Positions 1-6,318 are shown, counted from the first letter of the stretch. The stretch: 8,204 nucleotides of DNA from Caldilineaceae bacterium (GCA_014879855.1 JACSRH010000163.1:1-8204), one strand, 5' to 3'. Notes: generated from the sequence alone by a model not told the origin. Translations and numbers: made by a program.

Positions 1-29
1 CGCGTCCTCCGCGTGCTATCTCTTCTCGT

Positions 30-1322
30 TCAAGCTAGCGCGACCTTCAACGCGCCAACTTCGCTGTAGACGCCCGCAATGCGTTCGGCGATGATCGGCC
101 AGTCGTAATCGCGCGCGTAGTGCATGGCATGGTGGGACATGTGCTGGCGCAGCGGCTGGTCGTTGAGCAGGTCGGCGATGCGCCGCGCCAGCGCGTTGGC
201 GTTGCGCGGCGGCGTCAGGTAACCGTTGTAGCCATCGCGCACCACATAGGCCAGCCCGCCCACCTCCGACGCGATCACCGGCGTGCCCATCGCCATTGCC
301 TCCAGCGCCACCATGCCAAAGCTCTCGTAGTGCGAGGGCATGACGACCATCTCGGCCGCGGCATAGTAATAGGGTAAAACCTGCTGGTCTCTGGCGCCGG
401 CAAAGGCGACCAGATCATCCAGCCCCAGCTCGATGCACATATGCTGCAGCCGCTCCAGCTCCTCGTCGAGGGTCTCGGCCCACGGGTTGCCGCCGATGAT
501 CGTCACGCACGTGTCGGAGAGGTCGGTGATGCGCCGTTGCTTGAGCAGCGCGATCGCCTCCACCAGCGTGTCGATGCCCTTGAGCGGCTCGATGCGCCCG
601 GCAAAGAGGATGTTCTTGCGCTGCGGCGGGATGCCGATCATCTGCTTGGCCTGAATGCGGTCAAGCGGGTGAAAGTGCGCCAGATCGACTCCGGGCGGCA
701 CAATCGTGATCTTGTCGGCCGCGGCGTTATAGAATTCGACCAGTTGCGCTTCTTCGGCCGGCGTGGCTGCAATCAGCCGGTCGGCGATCTGCACGACATG
801 CGCCTCGCCGTCGAGCCGGCTCTGCGGTGCGCGCTCGCTATCATCGCGCGCGATCTGGTTCTTCATGTGGCCTAGCGTGTGGAACATATGCACGATCGGC
901 GTGGCCGGCCAGTCCGCACGCAGCGCTTCCGCGGCCAGCCCCGACTGCCAGTAGTGGCTGTGGATTACGTCGTAGCGCAGCCCTTCTCGCGCGGCAAAGG
1001 CCAGGATGTTTTCGGCAAATTCGCCGATGTACTGCACCGTGTCGTTGACGGGCAGCGGGCGCTCCGGCCCCGCAGGGATGTGCATGACACGCGCGCCTTC
1101 GCCCAGATCATGCACCACGCGCGGCGCGCAGTCATCCTGCGAACGGGTGAAGACATCGACCGCGATGCCCAGCTTTGCCAGCGCGCGGCTGAGGTCGCGC
1201 ACATAGACATTCATGCCGCCGGTCTTCTTGCCGCCCAGCATTGCCAGCGGACAGGTGTGATAGCTGAGCATGGCGACGCGCAGGGGTGGGCGCGCCAAGG
1301 TAGGGCCAGTCAGGATTTGCAT
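30..1322 (-). CDS. GT4-family glycosyltransferase (MshA / sucrose-phosphate-synthase-like)
   Basis: This 430-residue protein is a retaining, GT-B fold glycosyltransferase that should move a sugar from a nucleotide donor to an unknown acceptor in the cytoplasm. Seen: the N-terminal Rossmann half has the glycine-rich acceptor-side loop GGKKTGGMNVYVRDL (residues 30-44), typical of MshA and sucrose-phosphate synthase relatives, and HSHYW (121-125). The donor half has PPGVD (209-213), the diphosphate-binding pair R243 and K248 in AGRIEPLKG, and the GT4 E-x7-E motif with E333 and E341 in ESFGMVALE. Length is normal for the family. The ATG at 1322 is preceded by an AGAGGAG ribosome site 3 nt away. 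It is divergent from the PIG-L deacetylase at 1408; glycosyltransferase plus deacetylase is the pairing used in mycothiol (MshA/MshB) and bacillithiol (BshA/BshB) synthesis, but other glycoconjugates are equally possible. Acceptor and donor cannot be read from sequence. Family call firm, substrate open. Confidence 0.93.
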   Translation of the reverse strand: MQILTGPTLARPPLRVAMLSYHTCPLAMLGGKKTGGMNVYVRDLSRALAKLGIAVDVFTRSQDDCAPRVVHDLGEGARVMHIPAGPERPLPVNDTVQYIGEFAENILAFAAREGLRYDVIHSHYWQSGLAAEALRADWPATPIVHMFHTLGHMKNQIARDDSERAPQSRLDGEAHVVQIADRLIAATPAEEAQLVEFYNAAADKITIVPPGVDLAHFHPLDRIQAKQMIGIPPQRKNILFAGRIEPLKGIDTLVEAIALLKQRRITDLSDTCVTIIGGNPWAETLDEELERLQHMCIELGLDDLVAFAGARDQQVLPYYYAAAEMVVMPSHYESFGMVALEAMAMGTPVIASEVGGLAYVVRDGYNGYLTPPRNANALARRIADLLNDQPLRQHMSHHAMHYARDYDWPIIAERIAGVYSEVGALKVALA

Positions 1323-1332
1323 ACACTCCTCT

Positions 1333-1360
1333 TTGTGGCATTCAATAAATTCGCTACAAT
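1333..1360 (+). promoter_or_regulatory. Candidate sigma70-type promoter for the PIG-L gene
   Basis: The intergenic stretch between the divergent starts is AT-rich compared with the flanking genes. On the plus strand TTGTGG (1333-1338) and TACAAT (1355-1360) are separated by 16 bp, which would put the transcript start near 1367 and leave a leader of about 40 nt. The -35 is poor and overlaps the ribosome site of the opposite gene (1326-1332). I see no comparably good promoter on the minus strand, only an isolated TTGATA at 1375-1380. Confidence 0.4.
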
Positions 1361-1407
1361 ATCATCTTTACTCTTATCAAACTTTATGGAAGCGATCTGT
1401 AATCACC

Positions 1408-2190
1408 ATGACCCAAAGCCGTGACGCCCGCCGCCCTGTCTACGCTGCCATTTTTCTGGCGCCCCACCTGGATGACGCCGCGCTCTCCTGCGGCGGCCAG
1501 ATCGCCAGCCTGACACGCGCGGGCCAGCGCGTGCTCGTCGTCACCGTAATGGCCGGCGACCCGCCCACCGCGGTCGAGAACGACTACATCCGCAGCCTGC
1601 ACGCACGCTGGGAGCTGGAGCGCGACGCCACGGCCCAGCGCCGCGCCGAGGACAGCGCCGCCTGTGCGATCCTCGGCGCTGACTTTCTGCACTGGCCCTT
1701 TGCCGACTGCATCTACCGGCTGCATCCTGTCACCGGCGCGCCGCTCTATCTCTCCGACGACGATATTTTTGGCGACGTCCACCCTGCCGAGCAGCCGCTG
1801 GTCGCCGAGATTGCCGCTCTGCTGCGCACCTTGCCCGCGACCGGCCAGCTTTACTCGCCGCTGACAATCGGCCATCACGTCGATCATCTGCTGGTGACTG
1901 AAGCCGCGCAACTGGCCTTTGGCGACGCGCTCTGCTTCTACGAAGATTATCCGTACGCGCAGCAACCGGGCAAGCTGGCCGCGGTGATCGGCGATCCGCC
2001 CGCGGGCTGGCAATCCACCCCTGTTGCGCTGTCCGACGCGGATTTGAACGCCAAACTTGAGGCCATCCTGGCCTTCCGCTCGCAGCTCAGCACCTTCTTC
2101 ACCGACCGCGCCGATCTGGAGCGGCAGGTGAAGGGGTACGCGGAGAAAGTGGGAGGAGAAAGGGTTTGGAAGAAAGAGATTGGAGATTAG
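1408..2190 (+). CDS. PIG-L/LmbE-family zinc-dependent de-N-acetylase
   Basis: A 260-residue enzyme of the PIG-L (LmbE) fold, which hydrolyses N-acetyl groups from amino-sugar conjugates using one zinc ion; a cytoplasmic place is likely because no signal peptide is visible. Seen: the first metal motif is PHLDDAALSCGG (from residue 19), giving H20 and D23 as zinc ligands and D22 as general base. The second motif is GHHVDH (155-160), with H160 as third ligand and H157 matching the oxyanion histidine of MshB's HPDH. The usual glutamate of the PHPDDE signature is alanine here (A24). The ATG at 1408 was chosen because the family N-terminus begins just before the first beta strand; the open frame runs back to 1270 but that part overlaps the opposite gene and its promoter. 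No clear ribosome site precedes 1408. The stop codon lies in a heptamer repeat, so the last residues (KEIGD) are repeat-encoded. It is divergent from the GT4 gene. Substrate unknown. Confidence 0.88.
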   Translation: MTQSRDARRPVYAAIFLAPHLDDAALSCGGQIASLTRAGQRVLVVTVMAGDPPTAVENDYIRSLHARWELERDATAQRRAEDSAACAILGADFLHWPFADCIYRLHPVTGAPLYLSDDDIFGDVHPAEQPLVAEIAALLRTLPATGQLYSPLTIGHHVDHLLVTEAAQLAFGDALCFYEDYPYAQQPGKLAAVIGDPPAGWQSTPVALSDADLNAKLEAILAFRSQLSTFFTDRADLERQVKGYAEKVGGERVWKKEIGD

Positions 2191-2250
2191 AGATTAGGAG
2201 ATTGGGAGATTGGAGAGTGGCGGTGTCACCATCTCCAATCTCCAATCTCC
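2175..2250. repeat. GGAGATT heptamer repeat with inverted copies
   Basis: Six head-to-tail units close to GGAGATT are seen at 2175-2181, 2182-2188, 2189-2195, 2197-2203, 2205-2211 and 2212-2218, with single-base slips after the third and fourth and a degenerate last unit. Three reverse-complement units follow at 2230-2250 (CATCTCC, AATCTCC, AATCTCC). The two sets can pair as a stem of about 22 bp with two small bulges, around a loop near 2221-2228. The deacetylase stop codon (2188-2190) is inside the array. Seven-base short tandem repeats of this style are known from cyanobacteria (STRR sequences); resemblance to those is by type only. It could act as a 3' processing or termination hairpin, or be a mobile or selfish repeat. 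Confidence 0.8.
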
Positions 2251-2307
2251 CCATTTTCACCCCAGCCTGCCGCCGCCCTCTCCCTTTCCCCGGCGCCTCC
2301 AGACAAT

Positions 2308-2313
2308 TTGACA
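2308..2313 (+). promoter_or_regulatory. Possible -35 element of the sulfatase gene
   Basis: A perfect TTGACA lies 140 bp upstream of the sulfatase start, in the first AT-richer stretch after the deacetylase. The expected -10 position falls on the left arm of the inverted repeat at 2329-2356 and is poor (GAAGAT at 17 bp spacing). TATGCT at 2357-2362 is a better -10 by itself but lacks a matching -35. If the gene is transcribed from here, the repeat would lie over the promoter or transcript start and could regulate it. Confidence 0.25.
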
Positions 2314-2328
2314 GCGACGCCACAACAC

Positions 2329-2356
2329 AAGAAGATTACAGGAACGTAATCTTCTT
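2329..2356. repeat. Perfect 11-bp inverted repeat upstream of the sulfatase
   Basis: AAGAAGATTAC (2329-2339) and GTAATCTTCTT (2346-2356) are exact reverse complements around a 6-nt spacer, AGGAAC. The stem is AT-rich and not followed by a T-run, so an intrinsic terminator is unlikely. A protein-binding site or a leader hairpin for the sulfatase gene, 97 bp downstream, is more probable. The role is inferred; the symmetry is certain. Confidence 0.7.
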
Positions 2357-2372
2357 TATGCTCAAATTATTG

Positions 2373-2388
2373 CCAGGAATTTTCCTGG
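2373..2388. promoter_or_regulatory. 16-bp palindrome, operator-like, upstream of the sulfatase
   Basis: CCAGGAATTTTCCTGG has exact 7-bp arms around a central TT. It lies 16 bp after the 11-bp inverted repeat and 65 bp before the sulfatase ATG, where a transcription-factor site could sit. No family of regulator can be named, and no regulator gene is adjacent. Confidence 0.4.
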
Positions 2389-2453
2389 TTCAAGGTAGTC
2401 GTGGTGGGGTTAAAAAAATCGGTTGTTTTTCCAATCAACTCTGGAGGCATCTC

Positions 2454-4127
2454 ATGCAAATTTCTCGACGTGACTTTGTCAAAATATGTGGCGCCAGCAC
2501 GGCAATCGCCGGACTCGGCCCGGTGGTCAACGCTGCACCGGCGGCCGCCGCGGCCCACGCCAAACCCGCCGCCCGGATGTCAACGCTGCTGGAAAGCGAT
2601 CTGTTGCAGCGCATGGAGGCTGGGGAACTGACCGACCCGCTGGCCGCCGTCACCGTGCCGATCGCGCCCAACATGGAGCCGGTCATCCCCCACGCGGCGC
2701 AGGCCAGCGCGGTCAAAGAGAAGCTGGCGGCCTTGCAGGCCAAGACAGGCAAAAGGCCAAACATTCTCATCTTTCTCATGGACAATGTGGGCTATGGCGA
2801 TATTGGCCTCAATGGCGGCGGGTTGTTGGCCGGCGCACCCACCCCCAACATCGACCGCTTGGGGCGCGAGGGGCTGAATCTGCTGTCGGCCTATGCGCAG
2901 CCCGCCTGCACACCCACGCGCTGCACGCTGCTGACGGGCCGCCTGCCGATGCGCACCGGCGCGCTGCGGCCGAGTTTTGCCGGTGAACCAGGTGTGCTGG
3001 ACAACGAAGTGACGATTGCCAAGGTGCTGAGCGACGCCGGCTACTTCACCCAGGCCGTGGGCAAGTGGCACTGCGGTGAAAACCTGGAATCGCAGCCGCA
3101 GAACGTCGGCTTCGACGACTTCTACGGTTTCCTCGGCTGGTCAGGTCTCTACACCGATTGGCAGGACGAGGCCTTTGCGCCCGAGTTTGCCCTGAATCCG
3201 GAACGGCAGGCGCTGGTCAAAATGGTTCCCTTCAACGACCATCTTGTGCATGGCGTCAAGGGTCAGGAGGTCGAAAATCTGGAGCAGATCACCATCGAGC
3301 TCAGCGCCGAGCTTGACGACAAGTTCGCCACGTATTCGGAGGAGTTCATCGAGCGCATGGCCGCCGGCGATCAGCCGTTTTTCCTCTACCACTGCACGCG
3401 CGGCGCGCACGTCAAGAATTACCCGAATCCAAAATTCAAGGGCAAATCTCCGGCCAAGTATCCCTACAAAGACTGCGTCGTCGAGATGGACGACATTGTG
3501 GGCCGGCTGGTGAAGAAGCTGGAGGAGAGCGGCCAACTTGAAAATACACTGATCTTCGTCACCTCGGACAACGGGCCGATGATGGAGCCGTGGCCGGATG
3601 CTGGCTACACGCCCTTCCGCGGCGGCATCAACACGCCGTGGGAAGGTGGTGTGCGCGTGCCCGGCATCGTCTATTGGAAAGATATGATCGCGCCAGGCCA
3701 GGTCAACGATGGCATCTTTGATCTCGCCGATTGGTTCCGCACAGCGGCCGCGCTCGCCGGGGTTGACTACCGCCCCCCAGAGGATCAATATCTCGACAGC
3801 ATCGATCAGAGCTCCTTCCTGCTCACCGAGGAAGGCCTGTCGAATCGCAAGTATCTCTATTACTGGCTACAGGATACCTTCTGCGGGGTGCGCGTGGCCG
3901 AATACAAGTTCATGATCGCCGGCGCCGCGTGGGACGAGCCGGATGTTGTCAACGGCGAGTCGGCGACCGTGATCGAAACGTACCCCGGCAAATTGTTCAA
4001 CCTGTACCTGGATCCCAAGGAGCGCTACAGCTTCTTCTTCCGGCAGACCTTTATGGATAACCTTTTCAGCGATCCAATGCGCGCCCATCGCGTCACCCAT
4101 CGCCAGTTCCCCGCCAAGCACGGCTGA
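2454..4127 (+). CDS. Tat-exported formylglycine-dependent sulfatase (arylsulfatase family S1)
   Basis: A 557-residue sulfatase that should remove sulfate from an organic ester, probably outside the cytoplasmic membrane. Seen: a twin-arginine signal at the N-terminus (SRRDFVK, residues 4-10), a hydrophobic stretch and an Ala-rich cleavage region near 27-33; a linker to about residue 100; then the catalytic domain. The formylglycine motif CTPTR is at 152-156, so C152 should be oxidised by a maturase. Other active-site elements are D110-N111 in MDNVGYGD, K204 and H206 in GKWH, H319 in RGAH, and D372-N373 in TSDNGP. The second position of the usual DD calcium pair is Asn. The ATG at 2454 has a GGAGG ribosome site 6 nt upstream and begins directly with the Tat signal, so the open frame back to 2166 is not used. 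No formylglycine-generating enzyme or anSME lies in the window. Substrate unknown; family call firm. Confidence 0.95.
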   Translation: MQISRRDFVKICGASTAIAGLGPVVNAAPAAAAAHAKPAARMSTLLESDLLQRMEAGELTDPLAAVTVPIAPNMEPVIPHAAQASAVKEKLAALQAKTGKRPNILIFLMDNVGYGDIGLNGGGLLAGAPTPNIDRLGREGLNLLSAYAQPACTPTRCTLLTGRLPMRTGALRPSFAGEPGVLDNEVTIAKVLSDAGYFTQAVGKWHCGENLESQPQNVGFDDFYGFLGWSGLYTDWQDEAFAPEFALNPERQALVKMVPFNDHLVHGVKGQEVENLEQITIELSAELDDKFATYSEEFIERMAAGDQPFFLYHCTRGAHVKNYPNPKFKGKSPAKYPYKDCVVEMDDIVGRLVKKLEESGQLENTLIFVTSDNGPMMEPWPDAGYTPFRGGINTPWEGGVRVPGIVYWKDMIAPGQVNDGIFDLADWFRTAAALAGVDYRPPEDQYLDSIDQSSFLLTEEGLSNRKYLYYWLQDTFCGVRVAEYKFMIAGAAWDEPDVVNGESATVIETYPGKLFNLYLDPKERYSFFFRQTFMDNLFSDPMRAHRVTHRQFPAKHG

Positions 4128-4185
4128 CAAGCTGCCGCGTGCCTGAGTAGCTACTGATGGCTAGTTTGTAACTTTTGTGGGTCTG

Positions 4186-4223
4186 CAATCTTCCCGAAAG
4201 CTCCAAAGCTTCCGGGAAGATTG
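4186..4223. terminator. Stem-loop between the convergent sulfatase and glycosidase genes
   Basis: CAATCTTCCCG (4186-4196) pairs exactly with CGGGAAGATTG (4213-4223). After one A/C mismatch the stem continues with AAGCT/AGCTT (4198-4202/4207-4211) around a CCAA tetraloop, about 16 bp in all. It stands between the ends of two convergent genes, where it could stop or stabilise both transcripts. Neither strand shows a T-run right after the stem; the A-run at 4228-4233 is on the wrong side for a plus-strand intrinsic terminator. The hairpin is certain, the terminator role is inferred. Confidence 0.5.
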
Positions 4224-4295
4224 TCCGAAAAAACTTACCCTAGCAGTGAGTAGGAAAGTGGCTGTAAAAGCGTGAGGGTCGTTGCCGGGAAAAGT

Positions 4296-5630
4296 CTATG
4301 CCGGCCCGCCGCCACCCGTCAGGTGAAACTCGTTATCTTCGCTGGCGACCGCGGCGGCCGGTTTGGCGGCCAGCAGTTCGTCGAAGAGGGGCAGCGCTCC
4401 AGTGCGCACGGCGTGCTCGGCGTAGAGGAACATCGCCGCGGACCACGCCTGCTGCTCGTAGCCCATCGGGTGGCCGCTGGCGCCGTGCAACCACTCGTTG
4501 AACGACCAGTCGTAGGTGGTGCCTTGGCGGTTGGCTTCGGCCAGCGAGACGAGCATCTGCTCGGCCTGGCGCTGCCAGCCGTGACGCACCAGCGCGGCGA
4601 CGTGAAAGCCGCCCACCATCGGCCAGATGCCGCCGTTATGGTACTGGTGGGGGATATTCAGGTTGCGGCTGCGGTAGTAGTCGCGCCAATGATTTTCGCC
4701 GGGATAGATCGGCGGGTAGATCGCCTTGGTCGGATACGGCTCCGCCATGCCGACCTGCAGCATGTAACGCAGAATGTGCTCGCGGCGGTGGCCGTCGGCG
4801 ACGCCGGTGAGCACCGCCAGCAGGTTGCCCAGCGAATCGCACCAGTCGCCGTACTCGCGGAAGGCGACGAAGGGCAGATAGAAGGGCCGGCTGGAGATCG
4901 TGCCGACGTTGTGATAGAGCATGAACCATTCCAGCCGGATCGCCTTGAGCCGCTCCAGGTGCTCGGCAAAGTGCTCCGCCACCCAGCAGCGATCCACCCA
5001 CATCAGCAGGTTGATGCGCTCGTGCACGCCCGCGGCATCGACATCGCCCCGGTAGATTTCCATATTCGGCGGCATCAGCGCGGCCATCTCCTGGTGCGCC
5101 AGCTTGGCCGCGTAGTAGAGCACGTTGTCGTAGAGCACGTTGTAGCGCACCGCCAGCAGATCCATCCAGTCGCCTGCCTCCGGCACCTCCAGCAGTCCGC
5201 ACTCGTTCATATCCTGGTAGTCGAGCCAGCACATCGCCTTATTGATGACCGGCCAGTGCGTCTGCAAAAAAGCCAGATCGTGCGAGGCGTGGTAGTGCAG
5301 ATAGTGGCTGAGGATGAACCAGAGGTTGGAATCGACCGCGCCGGCGTTCTCCGTGCTGACGTAGCCGGTGTCGGGGTTGACGTTGAGCGGGATCAGCCCG
5401 CGCCCGGTCTGGTGCTTGCCGAGAATCTCCAGCGAAGCGCGCCCGGAGCGGATCAAGCCTGGTTCGCCCGTGCAGACCGCGCCTAGAAAGGTCACCGCGG
5501 CATCGCGCGCCCACACCTGCGGATAGCCCGCGGCCAGCCCCGACGCACGGTAGCCGTAGTGGGTGGCGCACTCGTGCAGAATGTTGGTGGCCTTGAGATG
5601 AGCTTCCTGGATCAGTTTGATGTGGATCAT
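4296..5630 (-). CDS. Six-hairpin glycosidase, GH100 / glycogen-debranching-enzyme-like
   Basis: A 444-residue protein with no signal peptide that resembles the (alpha/alpha)6-barrel glycosidases, in particular alkaline/neutral invertase (GH100, sucrose hydrolysis) and the C-terminal amylo-alpha-1,6-glucosidase domain (GH133). Seen in order: VWARDAAVTFLG (39-50), EAGDWMD (151-157), REYGDWCDSLGNLLAVLTG (258-276), YHNGGIWPM (330-338) and FNEWLHGASGHPMGYEQQAWS (from 377). By analogy with cyanobacterial GH100 enzymes, an Asp of the GDWMD motif and E379 of FNEWLHG are the likely catalytic pair. Length fits a stand-alone GH100-type domain. The ATG at 5630 is the only plausible start before the first conserved helix, and no ribosome site precedes it. 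It lies 39 nt downstream of the toxin gene on the same strand, so it may share that transcript or use a start-proximal promoter. Invertase versus glucosidase cannot be decided from sequence alone. Confidence 0.82.
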   Translation of the reverse strand: MIHIKLIQEAHLKATNILHECATHYGYRASGLAAGYPQVWARDAAVTFLGAVCTGEPGLIRSGRASLEILGKHQTGRGLIPLNVNPDTGYVSTENAGAVDSNLWFILSHYLHYHASHDLAFLQTHWPVINKAMCWLDYQDMNECGLLEVPEAGDWMDLLAVRYNVLYDNVLYYAAKLAHQEMAALMPPNMEIYRGDVDAAGVHERINLLMWVDRCWVAEHFAEHLERLKAIRLEWFMLYHNVGTISSRPFYLPFVAFREYGDWCDSLGNLLAVLTGVADGHRREHILRYMLQVGMAEPYPTKAIYPPIYPGENHWRDYYRSRNLNIPHQYHNGGIWPMVGGFHVAALVRHGWQRQAEQMLVSLAEANRQGTTYDWSFNEWLHGASGHPMGYEQQAWSAAMFLYAEHAVRTGALPLFDELLAAKPAAAVASEDNEFHLTGGGGPA

Positions 5631-5636
5631 GAATTG

Positions 5637-5642
5637 ATTGTA
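5637..5642 (-). promoter_or_regulatory. Candidate -10 element placing the transcript start at the glycosidase ATG
   Basis: On the minus strand TACAAT lies 6 nt from the glycosidase start codon. By normal -10 to +1 distance the transcript would begin at or beside the A of ATG (5630), giving a leaderless mRNA, which fits the missing ribosome site. No good -35 is visible 16-18 bp upstream, so support is modest. Confidence 0.3.
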
Positions 5643-5669
5643 CTACAGAAGCGGGCTGCGCCTATGCTG

Positions 5670-5933
5670 TCACTCATAGTGTGACCACATGCGTAAAATC
5701 TTGACCGTCCGCTCCTCTTCAAGAATTTGATAAACGAGGCGATGTTGAATATTGATGCGTCTGGAATAAGCGCCAGTCAGATCGCCGACCAATTTTTCAA
5801 AGGGCGGCGGGGTCTGGTAAGGGTTAGTGCGCAGAAGGTCAAGCAATTCTTCCGTCTTCGCGCGCAGTCCAGCACTGGAGAGACGTTTGGCATCTTTTTG
5901 TGCGTGCCTGGTAAAAACCAACTGCCACGTCAC
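5670..5933 (-). CDS. yoeB: YoeB/Txe-family mRNA interferase toxin
   Basis: An 87-residue toxin of the RelE superfamily; YoeB binds the ribosomal A site and cuts mRNA during translation, and is held inactive by YefM. Seen: the family opening WQLVFTRHAQKDAKRL (3-18), E46 in FEKLVG, R65 in INIQHRLVY, and the C-terminal pair H85-Y86 in WSHYE. These correspond to the catalytic E46, R65, H83 and Y84 of E. coli YoeB, so the toxin looks intact. Two GTG codons in a row are possible starts (5936 and 5933). I chose 5933 because its GTG overlaps the antitoxin stop as GTGA, and because the numbering of E46 and R65 then equals E. coli's. Translation is probably coupled to the antitoxin, which precedes it. 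Confidence 0.95.
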   Translation of the reverse strand: MTWQLVFTRHAQKDAKRLSSAGLRAKTEELLDLLRTNPYQTPPPFEKLVGDLTGAYSRRINIQHRLVYQILEEERTVKILRMWSHYE

Positions 5934-6172
5934 CACTCAACTGCATCCGTGCACTGGTCAACGGGCGTCGCCATTCCTTCACGAATGGATTCGCGCATCC
6001 CCGGGATGCTCAGCAGATAGAGCGTTTCCGTGATCGCACGCCAGTCCTCCTCAGCCACCAACACGGCGCTATTGCGCTTGCCGGTAATCAGCACCGGCTC
6101 GTGCGTGGCGGCGACGTCGTCAAGCAGCGTATAGAGCGCGGCACGCGCTTCTGTGGCGGTCAGTGTGGTCAT
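5930..6172 (-). CDS. yefM: YefM/Phd-family antitoxin
   Basis: An 80-residue antitoxin that should neutralise the adjacent YoeB toxin and, alone or with it, repress the shared promoter. Seen: the Phd/YefM N-terminal DNA-binding and dimerisation fold opens with MTTLTATEARAALYTLLDDV (1-20), continues with PVLITGKRNSAVLVAEEDW (28-46), and ends in the toxin-binding tail ETLYLLSIPGMRESIREG (50-67). The ATG at 6172 has an AAGGAGG ribosome site 4 nt upstream. A longer frame back to 6328 exists but runs over the promoter and a hairpin repeat and carries no family sequence. It overlaps the toxin start by 4 nt, or 7 nt if the upstream GTG is used. Confidence 0.95.
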   Translation of the reverse strand: MTTLTATEARAALYTLLDDVAATHEPVLITGKRNSAVLVAEEDWRAITETLYLLSIPGMRESIREGMATPVDQCTDAVEW

Positions 6173-6200
6173 AAATCCTCCTTGATCCCTGAACAACCAT

Positions 6201-6229
6201 ATCGTACGCAAAACCGTACGTGCTGTCAA
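6201..6229 (-). promoter_or_regulatory. yefM-yoeB promoter with twin CGTACG operator
   Basis: On the minus strand a perfect -35 TTGACA (6224-6229) and -10 TACGAT (6201-6206) are separated by the ideal 17 bp, and the antitoxin ribosome site follows. Two CGTACG palindromes, at 6203-6208 and 6215-6220, overlap the -10 and the spacer with centres exactly 12 bp apart. In E. coli the YefM-YoeB operator consists of two palindromes with TGTACA cores at 12 bp centre spacing; the GTAC core and the geometry are the same here. Autorepression by YefM is therefore strongly suggested. Confidence 0.8.
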
Positions 6230-6260
6230 ACGAGAATCTTGATTAAGTGGGGCCTCACGC

Positions 6261-6318
6261 GCCGGGGACGGGCTTGCGACACTCCGGTCGAGCAGGCAGT
6301 GTTCAGCCCGTCCCCGGC
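6261..6318. repeat. Large GC-rich hairpin upstream of the toxin-antitoxin operon
   Basis: GCCGGGGACGGGCT (6261-6274) and AGCCCGTCCCCGGC (6305-6318) are perfect 14-bp inverted repeats. Inside, ACACT (6279-6283) pairs with AGTGT (6298-6302) and CC with GG, leaving a loop of about 9 nt, so the whole element folds as one hairpin. It could be a REP-like or MITE-like element or a structured RNA. No T-run follows on either strand, and no transposase is near. Confidence 0.65.

Noticed and set aside
441..875. Plus-strand open frames opposite the GT4 gene (also 879-1424)
   Set aside because: Antisense shadows without motifs; the GT4 frame carries all the expected conserved residues.
2166..2453. N-terminal extension of the sulfatase frame
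   Set aside because: It runs through the heptamer repeat and the two dyads; the Tat signal and the ribosome site fix the start at 2454.
4272..5486. 404-codon plus-strand open frame opposite the glycosidase
   Set aside because: It is a mirror of the minus-strand gene in GC-rich DNA; its translation is rich in His, Arg, Val and Ala without domains, while the minus strand shows clear glycosidase motifs.
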